This document shows positions 11,743-22,535 of a DNA stretch of 64,000 nucleotides, piece by piece (within the stretch, counting starts at the first letter, position 1; each line of letters opens with the position of its first letter). The notes beneath the pieces are model-generated. The model saw only the letters and a list, made by a program, of their open reading frames with translations, searched no databases and was not told the DNA's origin. Source of the stretch: Aquatica leii (Eukaryota; Arthropoda; Insecta; Coleoptera; Lampyridae); the NCBI GenBank assembly GCA_035610365.1, contig CM069435.1:15737123-15801122 (forward strand), given 5' to 3'. Position numbers and translations under genes: made by a program.

Positions 11743-12430
11743 ATGCCAGTTCAGCACCGAACCAGAAAGCAAATTGAAGGAATGGAGTTCAATAAGTTTA
11801 TAAGCTTATACGGAGGTTCTGGAAAAGCTAGGTTTGGAGTTACAACCGAGGAACAACAAGACCTGTTCCAAACAAGAAAAGATTACGTCATCGCACATTG
11901 CGCGACCGAAGATCTTGACATGTCCAGAGAGGTTGCAGTCGCATTTAAAAAGAAGTTTGGGAGGCTAAATGAACTACGAAGACAGCAACCGGCAGTCGGA
12001 AAAGTTTTAGGACTACGTGTTGACGGACGCCTCGTTTTCTATCTGGTCACCAAGAAATACTCACGTACCAAGCCGCTATAAAAAAATATGTGGCGAACAT
12101 TATGGAATCTCAAGAGAGAAATGGAGTTCCACAATATTAAGAAGTTGGCAGTACCCAAGCTTGGTTGTGGCTTAGATCAACTGAATTAGAGGACAGTTTG
12201 ACATATGTTGGAGGTCGTCTTCCGAGGAACAGGCGTTTAGTGTTGGTTTGCAGTTACCAACCAAGTAGAATATCGGGTCAGGAAAAGTCCATTGACTGCT
12301 ACTTTTATGCTTAAGGAAGTTTCTGAAATAGAGAGAGTTGCCGCTATCGCCACAATGATTTTTATCGGTGTCACATCCAGTTTCTTGTTCTGGGATAGAA
12401 CAGCTTCGCTTCGGTGCATAAACTTTCACC
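11743..12430 (+). pseudogene. Gypsy copy A macro domain (OARD1/TARG1-like) and degraded CCCH finger
   Basis: Residues 1-112 of the open part (11743-12081) read an N-terminal linker, then EEQQDLFQTRKDYVIAHC, TEDLDMSREVAVAFKKKFG and VFYLVTKK. The frame continues after a stop (12079-12081) to KLAVPKLGCGLDQLN near 12148-12186, then a second stop at 12187. This order matches OARD1/TARG1, which removes ADP-ribose from acidic residues and deacylates O-acyl-ADP-ribose. The human catalytic Lys84 and Asp125 correspond to the Lys at 12052-12054 and the Asp at 12175-12177, exactly 41 codons apart as in the human enzyme. A CCCH-finger remnant at 12297-12353 has two stops and one Cys changed to Phe. Confidence 0.85.
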
Positions 12431-12440
12431 TCAAATAAAA

Positions 12441-13799
12441 AAATTCACTTGCCGCCACCTGTAGTGCAAATAACTATTTTTTTAAATAAAGATATTTTTA
12501 AAGACCAAGATCAAGATGTATTTAAATTTGAACATACAAACTAGAAAACACGTGACTTAAGTTTGAAGTACGCGTTTATTATTCGGCTTTTGTTTCATCG
12601 TGTAATTGCAGCAAGCTTACTTTGTTTTAAATGATTGTTGAAGTTTGTTAAAATTTATCATGTAATTCAGTTTGAATAAACCTTTTTTTGGGCATATCGA
12701 TGGATAGATTAGACAATCGAAAGCAAATGCTAAAAGTTTTGGTATTTTTTAAATATTCCTTAAAATAAAGGAGCAAAGACAATTTTTTGAAAAACAAAAA
12801 AAACGCACGTTTGTGTTCTAACTGCTATTTGCGGGTGTTATAGCTTAGTATACGCATTTATAAAACAATAAAATAAATAGTTTTTTTACTATACATTATT
12901 TTATTTTGCAAAAACTACAAACACAAAAGAAACACAGTTAATAAGAATAATTAAAGCTCATTATTTAATAACAGAATATTTATTAATTATATTATAAATT
13001 ATATTAGGTTTGAAACATTACATTATATTAAGTATTTTTTTAACTTTGCCGTCTATCTGTTAACAGTAATTTGTAGGCGGAAATGTGCGTTCTACTTCAC
13101 AAGACAAGTTTTTGATACTTTTCCATTTTTTTAATACGGTGCAGAATTTTTCGTAAGATTCATTATTTTCTTATGTTAAACGTGTTTTAGCATGATGTTT
13201 GTCTTCTGTATAAGATTTACTTTTGGAACGCCCACCTTTCGTTACATGGGTAGGGATAAAATGTTTTAGATATATGGTTCTAACATAAGCGCCCAGTGAA
13301 GTTTTTCTGGTATAAGCATGGGCTCATATTTCTGCGAGGTACGTTCCCGTTATTGTCATAGCGATTTATAATACCGCCACGTGGTCAGCCAGTTTGGAAG
13401 GATTATCTTCCGCTGTAAGCTATAATTAAAAGCACGTACTAAAGGAGTTAATTAAGCCACTTTCGAGACAATCTGGGGTATGTGTGATGTTCGAATAACC
13501 TTAGAGGCACAGCTGCATTGAGAATGGTGAAAACCACTCGGATGCTTGCCGCATTTGACTACGATTCATTGTTTGTCTATAAGCAATTTGATTCTGATAC
13601 GATTCTATCTATGTAGAGGATGGTTAAACCGTGCCGATAGCTATCCGCATGACTTCGACGACCGTAAGTACTTCTTTTTCTTTTACTTGTCAGTAATTTG
13701 TACATTTGTCAAACGTAAAATACGTGCGACATAGATATAGCTATTATCATAATTAACGCATGCAGATCTTTGTTTCTACGATTTCAATTTACGCTAAAT
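12441..13799. other. AT-rich spacer with a possible coding relic
   Basis: Mostly AT-rich with no recognised element. On the minus strand, about 13310 down to 13040, a fairly open frame reads KTSLGAYVRTIYLKHFIPTH and then a Lys/Ser-rich stretch and FCTVLKKWKSIKNL, with one stop. Its composition looks coding, but I do not recognise the family. Confidence 0.4.
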
Positions 13800-16350
13800 G
13801 CGAAAAAAAATTGCGGTCGAAACTTGATGGTCTAAGAATGTGCACGTACCAGCTTGTACAGGAAGTTTGGAGCAGCATATTTCCTGCAATAGGAGATACA
13901 GAACGAGATATTTAGACACAACGCGCAAGGAATCGATAAGAACAGTACGATATGCCCCGAGGATCGTACGAAGGAATAGGGAATGTAGGGATGCCGGGTT
14001 CTCGACAATGTGGGTATTTTGCAGTCTGTGGTACCAAATGTCTAAGCCATACGTGAGCATAGGGATGATTGCACTGTTGAAAATGGTCACTAATGATTTT
14101 ATGTAGGTTCCAGTTACGGCGCGAATATTTGTAGAGCAAGTGCAAGACAGTCTTGTCTTTGTCAACTACATAGGAACAGTGTTTAACGAAGCTCAGTTTA
14201 TGATTGAGCAAAAGACCAAGGTACTTAAACTCCAAAATCCTTTGAAATAAAATTTTGTTGAGTCGAAGTGACGGATTTCTTTTTAGGGAAGAACCAAAAA
14301 TCATACATTTGGTCTTGTCAGTTAAGACAGTCAATTTGTCGTTGACAGCCCAAGGAATCAGAATGTCCAGACTCTGTCGTAATTTTGCCTCTAGGTCGCG
14401 TCTGTTGTCTGCGGACACTGTGATAGTAATATCGGCCGCGTAAGCGAAAATGTCACAGTCTTGTTCTAGTAAAGAATCCACAACTACGTTCCACAAAGTC
14501 GGCCCGAAAACCGATCCTTGTGGGCATTGTTTTGTTAGTCGTTTTGTGTAGAAAGAACCAGAAATGTTTGTGGAATAAGTGATGGAGCGACTTGATAAAT
14601 AGCTGCGAATGACGTGCACGGCGTCTGCAGGTACTCTCTTAACGAGCACTCTTAAATTGTCTATAAAAAAAGTCTGTACTTGGAGACGTTCGTTTATACT
14701 TTCGTCATTAATTTACGAATGGCATCTGTCGTCGATTTGCCGGGAAAGAAGCCGTACTGGCTGTGATGGAATAATCTTTTGGAGGAATTATGTCATGTAG
14801 TTTCTTTAACAATACTAGTACAAATAATTTGCCAAGTTCTGGTAGCGCAATGACGATACAAATTAGAGTTTGAGATCGCCTTTTTACCAGGTTGAGAATC
14901 GTTACTAATTTTTCAACTATTTAAAAATTTCTTCAATTGAACACAAGAGTTGAATAGGTCAATAAACGTAGAAGAGAGGGAATCTTGTACAACTGTTCTT
15001 AGTACGTTACAGTGTACTCAGTCTGGTCCGGGAGTTTTATTCTACGGAATTCTGCTAGCCACCGACGCTATATCGTTTCTAAAAAAATCGGCATCTAATT
15101 CGGGCTTGGTAAGGATAGTCGTTCGTTGGATCGACGTTTGGGAACAAGGAAATAACTATTGACTTGATTGTGTCAAGCTCTGTGAGAGTGTATCTGTCAC
15201 CGTCACGGTCGTTGGAGCATGGTTGGATAGCAAGGAACTTTTATGAGGATATCCTATAAACTAAGATCCACGGACTCGCCGCCAAACTTTCCTCTATAAA
15301 TCTTTGCCATGTGCTAAATTTAGCGTTCTTCACTGTCAGTTTATACCGGTCAAGCGCGCCCTTCTGTACGAATTTGGCTATTGAGTTTTTAGCTCTGCTG
15401 GGGCTTTTTGAGTATGCTTTCTTAAGCAACGTAAGACTCGTTTTAAAATATCTAGCTTTGGGATCCACTACGGTACACCATCTCTAGAATTCGAGTGAAC
15501 TCGGTTTAAGCCATTTTGGCTAGATTCGAGGATCAGGCTGGTCAGCTTATCAATAGAGACGTCTATAGAATTAGGATCGTGACACTTTGCTCCACGTGGA
15601 AGATAAGTAGAATGTAGGGTGTTGACAGCTGTGGTCAGTTTGACAGTATCTATACGTTTGGCATCGAGGATACACTTAGAGATCGGAACCGATCGAGGAT
15701 TTTTGACGGTTAAATTAAAACGTATCAGTTCAATCACCTCTGGAATAACCTTCCAGTTAAATTTTTTTTTAGTTAAGATTGGTGAAGCAAATGTTACATC
15801 GATATTTGAATTACTTTGGTGACTAGCAAAAGTGAAAATTTCATTAGGCTCATTTACAACACATAGATCACGTTCGCCTATGAGGTTCTCTATACTTCTA
15901 CCTCGTTCGTCGGTCTACAAGAAATGTCAAAACGGCGATTTTGCATTGAAATCTCCTGTTATAATAATCGGGACGCTACTTAGTTTGTTAAAAACTTTAT
16001 CTAGATATTGTAGATGAATACAAACATAAATGCGGACGATACCCAAAGAGGTGTTTTTAACTGTGATTATGGATAAGGCAGTGCCGTCATTAGTTAGATG
16101 ACTGAGAGTAATTACTAAGACGGGCTTCGCTCTATTGTAAACAATAGCTGAGAAATGCCGCATAGAAGTGGATGCGGTGATCCTATTGAAGGGCAAGGCC
16201 GTACCAGCGAGCTTATACCTTGAACCAGAACTATACACATATGGCTCTTGGGTCAGTAGATGTCTATGTCATTGTCAGAGGAGAAGCTCATGAATTTCAA
16301 GGTCGCAGCATGATAACGCTGAAGATTCACTTGCGCAATCCTAAGAGTCA
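13800..16350 (-). pseudogene. LINE copy 2 ORF2 (endonuclease-reverse transcriptase), broken
   Basis: The endonuclease (15720-16300) includes IIITGDFNAKSPF, the GDFN catalytic block missing from copy 1. Its SDH block is lost, replaced near 15740 by a different sequence. The linker follows at 15241-15737. Reverse transcriptase is open at 13912-14649, with QGSVFGPTLWN and the active-site box reading FAYAAD instead of the YADD seen in copy 1. That Asp-to-Ala change would abolish polymerase activity. A frameshift near 13910-13930 breaks the C-terminal part. Several stops precede the reverse transcriptase. Confidence 0.85.
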
Positions 16351-16559
16351 GAGAAGCGTCTTCACTGTTCATAATCGCTATGAGATATCTTGGCGTACGC
16401 CGGGCAGTTGTTAGAAGACGCTATGTGTTTTATCACATTGCCTTTATGGCCATATATTATGCAATTAGCGCATACAGGGTCTGCTGCGGTTTTTGAGCAA
16501 TCTTTTGTATCGTGCAATTACCGCATTGAAGTTTCCAGTCATCTTGCTGGGTGCCGAAC

Positions 16560-17470
16560 TTCTGGCACTTAAAGCTTCTTAAGATGCGCACATGTTCATT
16601 GAACCCTGCATGAATTTTAGGACAGTTGGTCATTAGGTACTATCGTACCTCCGAAGTTACTTTAATAATTTGTCCTGTCTCTAGGCCCAATTTTTGTTAT
16701 AACCTTAAGATGTTTTCTAGCCTGTTTAACTATATCGTTAGAGGCAAAATTTTGTTCAATGATCGTCTCCTTTAACTGCTCGGGGAAAAGATTAAATAGA
16801 ACGTCCTATACAAAAAATCCTAGGAAAAACTTTGTCTTGCGGTCTGATCACAAAGCCGGCATTGTTAAGAATTTCCGCTGGGATTTTAGGCGGGTCTGTC
16901 TTTTCGGACTACAGGCGAACGGAGTTTCGTCACTCGGTCCGTTCGTAGACCAAGCGTGATAGTACCTTCATTAGAGTCGTTCTAGTCTCGTCGGCTGTTT
17001 TAAAGTTTGTCTCGGGCTTTGGATCGATCACAACTGTGGATTGTTGAATACGCGTCACGGATTTGTTGGAAGGTGCTTTCACTCTGTCGGTAGTACCTCT
17101 GACCGAGGTACTTGGGCATACGATACAGGATCAGTTGTGATCTGCTGACCAGGAGCTGACAACTTACAGACTAAAGGGTCGGTTATACGCTCCGAAGAGC
17201 ATCGGTGATGTCTGAATGTTGCGTAGACATTCTTTTGTTTAAAGTGCTTTTTCGAAATATGGATTGGATACGAGACAATACATCCATTAGTTCTGTACGT
17301 CTGGCAACAAATTCTTTACCGGTAGAAATTAACTTGGATGTAATCAGGATCTTTGCGTCATAGGATTTTTCCAAAGTAGTAAACTAGGAAATGTCGGAAT
17401 TGCCATCATCGCTGTCGTCTTTACGACGACGTTTGGAGGAACTAGGTTCAACCTCGATCGTAGAGATTGA
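16560..17470 (-). pseudogene. LINE copy 2 ORF1 (Gag-like), broken
   Basis: Matches copy 1 ORF1 in order: a charged N-terminus near 17400-17470, then an open stretch 17183-17374 (with KLISTGKEFVARRTELMDVL), then a degraded core near 16680-17000. Below 16600 a Cys-rich stretch with FKCQKFGTQQDD and CGNC looks like remains of CCHC zinc knuckles. Numerous frameshifts. Confidence 0.65.
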
Positions 17471-17814
17471 AAGAGAAGAAGACGTTGCGCACGACAGCGC
17501 GGCTTTCTGGGACTACGATCAGTGACTAGTGCCGACTTAACCCTTTTAGCCGTGAAACAGAAGATTATTGCCGTATAGGTCTTATTACCTGAGCTTCGTT
17601 GCCCATCTTTAACCTCGAGGAGGTAGGGTTCTAAGGCTTTCCGCGGTAGAAGGAACTTACACTAATAGAAAATTGCAATATAAATAGCAAATGAATAAAT
17701 ATAGTCTGGTCTTTATATCAGGAATCGCAGTTGCTCACAATTTAGAAAGTATCAATTACTTAAGCTTTAGCTAAAGGTGAAAAATTTATTCGCAGTCTGA
17801 AGAAAAACCAGAGT

Positions 17815-18817
17815 GCTGTTGCACGCCTTTTCTTCCTGTATAGGTGAGTTTTGCACACGCGTTGCTCGCGGTAGAACGGAAACGCTTGCCTAAGCCTTCA
17901 ATTCTTTTTGTTTTTTCAGTTTCCGCTCCTGAAAGTTCTTTAGGTCTTTCGGGTTCGCGGTCAGCATCAACCGATATTTTTGGCTTCTGCTTAGAATCGC
18001 CGTCTATTTCTTTTAAATTTTTTCTAAGTGGTTTTATATATGTCCCACGTTTACGGAGAAAATGAAGGTCGCCGTGCGCAGTGCCCCGATACGCACGAAA
18101 GGCTATCTACAATGGGGTTTGTTTGGTGCGCTAAGGTTGGAACCAGTGACGACTGGTCTTTTATCCAGTAACGCATCTACTTACTTTAGATTTAAGTTTT
18201 TAATAAGGTTGTCTCCTTTGGTGCAGGCAATTAAATTAAGACCCTACAACACTACTTGACCATTAGACAACAGTCCACAGCAGCAAAAAAAGTTTGGGTT
18301 TGGTTGGTTTGTCTGATGACCAAAGTCAGTAGAGCAGCGACATGCATCGTTATCTCAGTGTTGGCTCTTGCAACGACACCATAGCTTGAGCTGGGAGAAC
18401 TGGTTTGCGTGACAGTAGTATTGGAATACGCTCAGCTAGTAAAGCTGCGTACCGTGGCACCATACCTACCTTCCTATGCATCACCAGGAGACGCACCCGA
18501 TAGGTAGCACCACGGGAAATTGAAAGCAAGTGGATCATAACCACTTTACGATGAACTAAACTCAAATTTTTACCATGGTGAGACGATAACAAGCGATTAT
18601 TTACCTTGGTAAAAAGTGAAGGTTTCAATCTTTATAGTTTCCAAACGTTGAATAAAATGATGAGAAAATTTTCTTCTTCAAGTTTATTGATTTTTTTCTT
18701 AATTAAATTTCGGTTGCTTGTTAGAGTTCTCTTATTTTTTTTCACGCTCTGGTGAACCCCTTTGCGTTGGCAACTTCTGTTACAGCATTAACACGGTTCC
18801 TAGAAAAAGCTCTTATT
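17815..18817. other. Spacer with possible ORF1 relic of another LINE
   Basis: On the minus strand, about 18090 down to 17815, an open frame reads a Lys-rich stretch with DADREPERPKELSGAETEK, then KRIEGLGKRF. A KxLSGAxxxK start is common in ORF1 proteins of R1-like LINEs, so this may be a fragment of a different LINE into which copy 2 inserted. At 18350-18628 a 92-codon minus-strand frame is open but resembles nothing I know. Both calls are weak. Confidence 0.35.
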
Positions 18818-18821
18818 TTAC

Positions 18822-19225
18822 TGTAAAGTTTATTATTATTAAAACTAAATTATTTATACTAATAATTATGTACACGTTGATTATTATTAACCGAATTAAT
18901 TAAAATCTAAGGATATTTAATAAAAACACTAACAGTATAATTTACGTATGCACTATCACTTACACGAAGATAAAATCACGTACAAGGTTATACACCGTAG
19001 ATTTATCTCACACGCGTTAATTACTTATTTATATAGTCTTGTATAATCTTCTTAACATCGCCGTCTTCGAATTACGAGAAATAACTGACCTATGATTTGT
19101 TTGTACCGTATTTTTACGTTTCTGCAAACATTCGAGACGCCTCTACATTCTTTCGTGAACGTTCTAGACGTGAATAAAAAGTACGGAAAGTTCTCGAAAT
19201 TTACAAAAACTTTGCGAATGTTTCA
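18822..19225 (-). repeat. 3' LTR of gypsy copy B
   Basis: 404 bp, in sense orientation starting TGAAACATTC and ending TTTACA. It aligns with the LTRs at 25586-26042, 31808-32240 and the split LTR at 6222-8386. Compared with 25586-26042 it lacks about 50 bp in the middle (around GATAACTTCCATTTATTT of the 5' LTR). Confidence 0.9.
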
Positions 19226-20006
19226 CTGCCCCCTTCTTAAGACTGTTCTGTCCCAGAACAGGAATCTGGATGTGACACCGGTAAAATGGATCGTGAAAAT
19301 AGCGGCAGCTCTCTCCATTTCGGCAACTTCTTTGATCATAAAAGTAACAATCAATGGACTTTGCTTGACCCGATATTCTTCTTGGTTGGTAACTATAGAC
19401 CAACACTTGAACGCCTGTTCCTCGGAAGACGACTTCCAACATGTTCAGAACTGTCCTCCAATTCAGTTGATCTAAGCCACAACCAAGCTTGGGTACTGCC
19501 AATTTCTTAACATTCCATAATGTTCGTCAAAGATTTTTGTACAACGGTTTGCTACGTGAGTATTTATTGGTGCCCAGATAGAAAACGAAGCGTCTGTCAC
19601 CGCGTAGTCTTAAAAATTTTCCGACTGCCGGTTGCTGTCTTCTTAGTTCATCTAGCTGCCCAAACTTCTTTTTAAATACGACTGCAACTCTTCTGGACAT
19701 GTCAAGATCTTTGTTCACGCAATGTGCGATGACCTAATCTTTTTGTGTTTGGAACAGGTCTTGTTGTTCTTCGGTGGTAACTTCTAACCTAGCTTTTCCA
19801 GAACCTCCGTATAAGTTCATAAACTTTTCGGAATCCATTCCTTTGATTTGATTCCTGGTTTTGCTGCTTATTACTTTGGTTCTGACCTGAACTTGTGAAT
19901 TGCGGTTATCGTCAACAAACGGGGATAGACGGTCCACGTGGACCACTTTTGGCTTGCCTCTGGGTGGTTTTCGGATGCGATATATAACGTCATTAATATG
20001 CTGCAC
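19164..20006 (-). pseudogene. Integrase C-terminus fused to macro domain and CCCH zinc finger (copy B)
   Basis: One frame of 281 codons from 20006 to the stop at 19164, broken only by TAG at 19734-19736 and TGA at 19527-19529. Residues 1-30 are the gypsy integrase tail, ending KPKVVHVDRLSPF. After about 35 linker residues comes the OARD1/TARG1-like macro domain: EEQQDLFQTQKD, then DLDMSRRVAVVFKKKFG, FVFYLGTNK, and PKLGCGLDQLNW. The catalytic-Asp equivalent is present (19470-19472). The Lys84 equivalent is Asn (19566-19568), and nine codons between the two are deleted in frame relative to copy A. A CCCH finger follows at 19293-19349 with spacing C-x7-C-x5-C-x3-H. The frame then crosses the polypurine tract and ends inside the 3' LTR. 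Confidence 0.87.
19226..19242 (-). other. Polypurine tract of gypsy copy B
   Basis: In sense orientation AAGAAGGGGGCAG directly precedes the 3' LTR start TGAAAC. This is the expected primer site for plus-strand DNA synthesis. It also lies within the open frame of the macro-CCCH module. Confidence 0.75.
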
Positions 20007-20408
20007 GACTTTATGTGGGCCCTCTCATTGCCTTTGCAGCTTCGGCGACAAACTTCGTCTTCTTTGAGGGTTATACAACCAAACCATGTCGCCAGGTTGA
20101 AACCCACCTATTTGTGCCTTGACGTCATATCTAGTCTTCATCATGTCACCGGCAGTTTGTGTGTTTTTACAGACCTCCTCATGTACTTCGTCTAGCCTCT
20201 TGGTCAGCTTGCTAACCTAATCTTCTGCAGCAACTTCTTCTTCCGATCTTCGTCCAAATTAGCGCTCGCATGGCAGTAGTATTTTGCGACCGAGCATCAC
20301 ACTGGATGGTGTTTGGCCTGTGGTTTTGTGAACGGATGATCGGTATGCCATTAAGAAAAGATGCAAGTACTGATCCCAGTTTTTTTGGTGTTCGTACACT
20401 ACTTTGGC

Positions 20409-20777
20409 TTAGTATTTTCCCATTGTTCGATTCATTCGATCAACCATGCCATCAGATTGAGGATGGAGAGGCGTCGACCTAGTTTTTTTAATTCCTAATA
20501 GTTGGCAAACCTCTTGAAACAGTCCAGACTTAAAATTGCGGTCTTGATCGGAGTGTAATTCGAACGGAACTCCAAACTGGGAGAAAAACTTTTTTACTAA
20601 TACGTCTGCGACTGTAGCTGTTTCTTGATTGGGTATGGCGTAAGCCTCCGTCGATTTCGTGAAATAATCCATCGCGACCAGGATGTAGAATTGTTCTCGC
20701 ACTTTCTCCAATGTCTTCTTAATGTCAAAGTGTCCTTCTGATGTCCCATCGTGGAGATGCTTCAACACTTCTGGCAC
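20409..20777 (-). pseudogene. Gypsy copy B integrase core
   Basis: The frame starts in the zinc-binding domain (VLKHLHDGTSEGHF) and jumps by deletion, losing its cysteines, into the catalytic core: VAMDYFTKSTEAYAIPNQ (first Asp), ELHSDQDRNF (second Asp), then TPLHPQSDGMVDRMNRTM. In most gypsy integrases the last block reads DG.VER.NRT with a catalytic Glu; here that residue is Asp, a conservative change that probably reduces or removes activity. The core is followed after a frameshift by decayed sequence (20010-20400) leading to the integrase tail. Confidence 0.88.
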
Positions 20778-20986
20778 CGGTTCTTTGGCACTAACAACTG
20801 TAATCTGTTTCGCGTCCCCTCGACACTTTCTAGGGATCGCTTAAGAAGACCGTCTTCTACTATCAAAGAGTCCCATTGCGCTCAGTACGCTTTGATGTTT
20901 CTGCCCAAAGCACTCACTTCTTCCCAGGTTAGTCGTCGGCCGTTTTCTTTTCAGTTTAGAAGTACGCTTATTTCAGGATCGTTTTT

Positions 20987-22207
20987 TTATTCGCGACGTA
21001 ACTGCTCAGGTTCCCACTCAACATCAATCATAGCAGTTCTCCGGAGGCATTTAACTTTTTTTTCCAGTCGCGAACAATGGCTGCAGTCCGGCGGACATGG
21101 TCCTCTGGACAAGGCATCAGCGTTCCGATGATTGTTTCCGGCACAGTGTTCTGTGTCATAGTCATACTCTTGCAGTCCCTCGATCCATCTTGCCACTTGT
21201 CCTTCCGGGTTACGGAACCGCAGTAGCCATTTTAAAGCGGCGTGGTCCGTTCTCAGTAAAAATTTTCGTCTATACAAACATTTGTAGAAATGCTTGATGG
21301 ACTTGACGACTGCTAACAGCTCCCTTCTAGTCATGCAATAATTCCTTTCTGGCCTAGACAGCACCTTGCCAAAATACGTAATAACTTTTTTTTGTCCATC
21401 TTGAATCTGCGAAAGGACCGCACCTATGGTCAGATTACTTGAGTCAGTATCTAAAACAAGTTTTCCATCTTCTCTTGGATAATTGAAAATCGGCGAAGTG
21501 ACTAGGGCCTGTATTAGTCTTTTTGCCAAAGAAAGTCTGCGTGGATGTTGTCGTATCGGCTGAGCGTCTCCGGTATTAATTTTATGTTTTACCACGTTAG
21601 TTCTTTCTTCGGAACCACTCTCCAACGCGAACCCATCTTGATACTCTTGGATCAACACTTTAACTTTAGCCAGCTGGTCGTGGTTGAGGTTTTGGCATTT
21701 GGTGGTAAAAATGTCCAATAGATTTTGTGGACACTTCTTCAACGACGTATCTTGGTTAAACTTCACGCATCTCACAATTTGAGATACTGGCGTGCATTGG
21801 CCTACCACGGTCTTCTTTTTCAACGTTACAGGATCTGAGTTGATGTTTAAGATTCTTACTGGTATCGTGTTTTTTACTCGTACTAAAGTTCTGCCAAGGA
21901 GTAGTCTCTCTTCAACTAAGCTGCCATTCACTGGTTCAATCGCGCGTATGTAGCCTTTCCGGAAATTTCCATCCAGGCGTGCCATCACCACACTTTTAGT
22001 CCTTGCGGGCAGAGTCAAGTCTTCACTCAATAAGACTCGCACGACTGCCTTCTTTGACGATTGAAAAGGAATTTCTTCATTGGCGATCTTCAGGATATCG
22101 TTCTTTATATCCAAATGGAACCCATACTTCTTTATCACGTTATTCCTAGAATAACTTTTTTCGTGATGTCGGCTACCAGTACTCGAGTACTCGATTTTGC
22201 AAGCCAA
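20987..22207 (-). pseudogene. Gypsy copy B Pol fragment: protease tail joined to RNase H, reverse transcriptase deleted
   Basis: A 406-codon open frame, the longest in the window. Residues 1-50 are the tail of the protease region (KKYGFHLDIKNDILKI). Residues 50-215 form the linker before reverse transcriptase, ending VVKHKINTGDAQPIRQHPRR. At about residue 222-232 (21515-21545) the frame passes directly to QALVTSPIFNYPREDGKLVL, the end of the thumb, so about 1 kb encoding fingers and palm is missing, in frame. RNase H is intact by eye: LDTDSSN, TRRELLAVV, RTDHAALKWL and HRNADALSR supply the acidic residues. A Cys/His cluster (CPPDCSHC) follows. Codon use looks normal and no stop interrupts it. 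Confidence 0.9.
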
Positions 22208-22298
22208 TGGTTACTTTGACTTGTCCGTGAGTAGCTACTTCTTCGCCCGTCGCCCTTCGAAGTCGTACTGTTACTGGTGATGTCTTCTCGTTATCCAA

Positions 22299-22535
22299 TC
22301 AAATGTCAGGACGAATGATGGTCTTCGTCGCTCCAGTGTCAACCAGTAACTGAACACTTCTTCCATTGATCTTGCCATCGAGATAAATGCTATGCAATTG
22401 CTCCCTAGGCAACGGCATTTCAATGGTAATCTCCGAGGCATGCTTCATTGAGGTCGACTTTCGCCCCATTCGGTCGACCTGTTCTAGTTTTCCGAACGTC
22501 GTCATACGTGGCCCACTTCCTTGCAGTTCCAGCAC
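22299..22535 (-). pseudogene. Gypsy copy B aspartic protease
   Basis: The frame contains QLLVDTGATKTIIRPDI, a retroviral-type aspartic protease active site (DTGA). It overlaps in another frame the end of Gag with its zinc knuckle, and a frameshift or stop separates it from the Pol fragment that starts at 22207. The start codon is uncertain because the natural product would be processed from a polyprotein. Confidence 0.85.

Larger units (their letters stand above)
6222..12440 (+). mobile_element. Ty3/gypsy retrotransposon copy A, with macro-domain module
   Basis: Plus-strand gypsy relic matching the minus-strand copy at 18822-26042. Order: 5' LTR (6222-8386, split by a Helitron), primer-binding site (8388), Gag, protease, reverse transcriptase (split by a solo LTR at 9894-10974), integrase zinc-binding domain, macro domain, degraded CCCH finger. 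No 3' LTR was found; similarity stops near 12440. Most of the RNase H and the integrase core are deleted, while copy B keeps those parts and lacks others. All reading frames are broken. Confidence 0.88.
13800..17814 (-). mobile_element. LINE copy 2, 3'-truncated
   Basis: Second copy of the LINE seen at 52-4013. The 5' limit (17814, AAACCAGAGT on the plus strand) is shared with copy 1. The 3' end stops near 13800 at the GCGGTCGAAACTTG block, so about 400 bases of 3' tail present in copies 1 and 3 are missing. It keeps a longer stretch of reverse transcriptase than copy 1 (245 codons open) but with a mutated catalytic box. It lies between gypsy copies A and B. Confidence 0.87.

Noticed and set aside
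12172-12429. 85-codon minus-strand frame
   Set aside because: Shadow of the macro-CCCH module, which reads on the plus strand and has a homologue in copy B.
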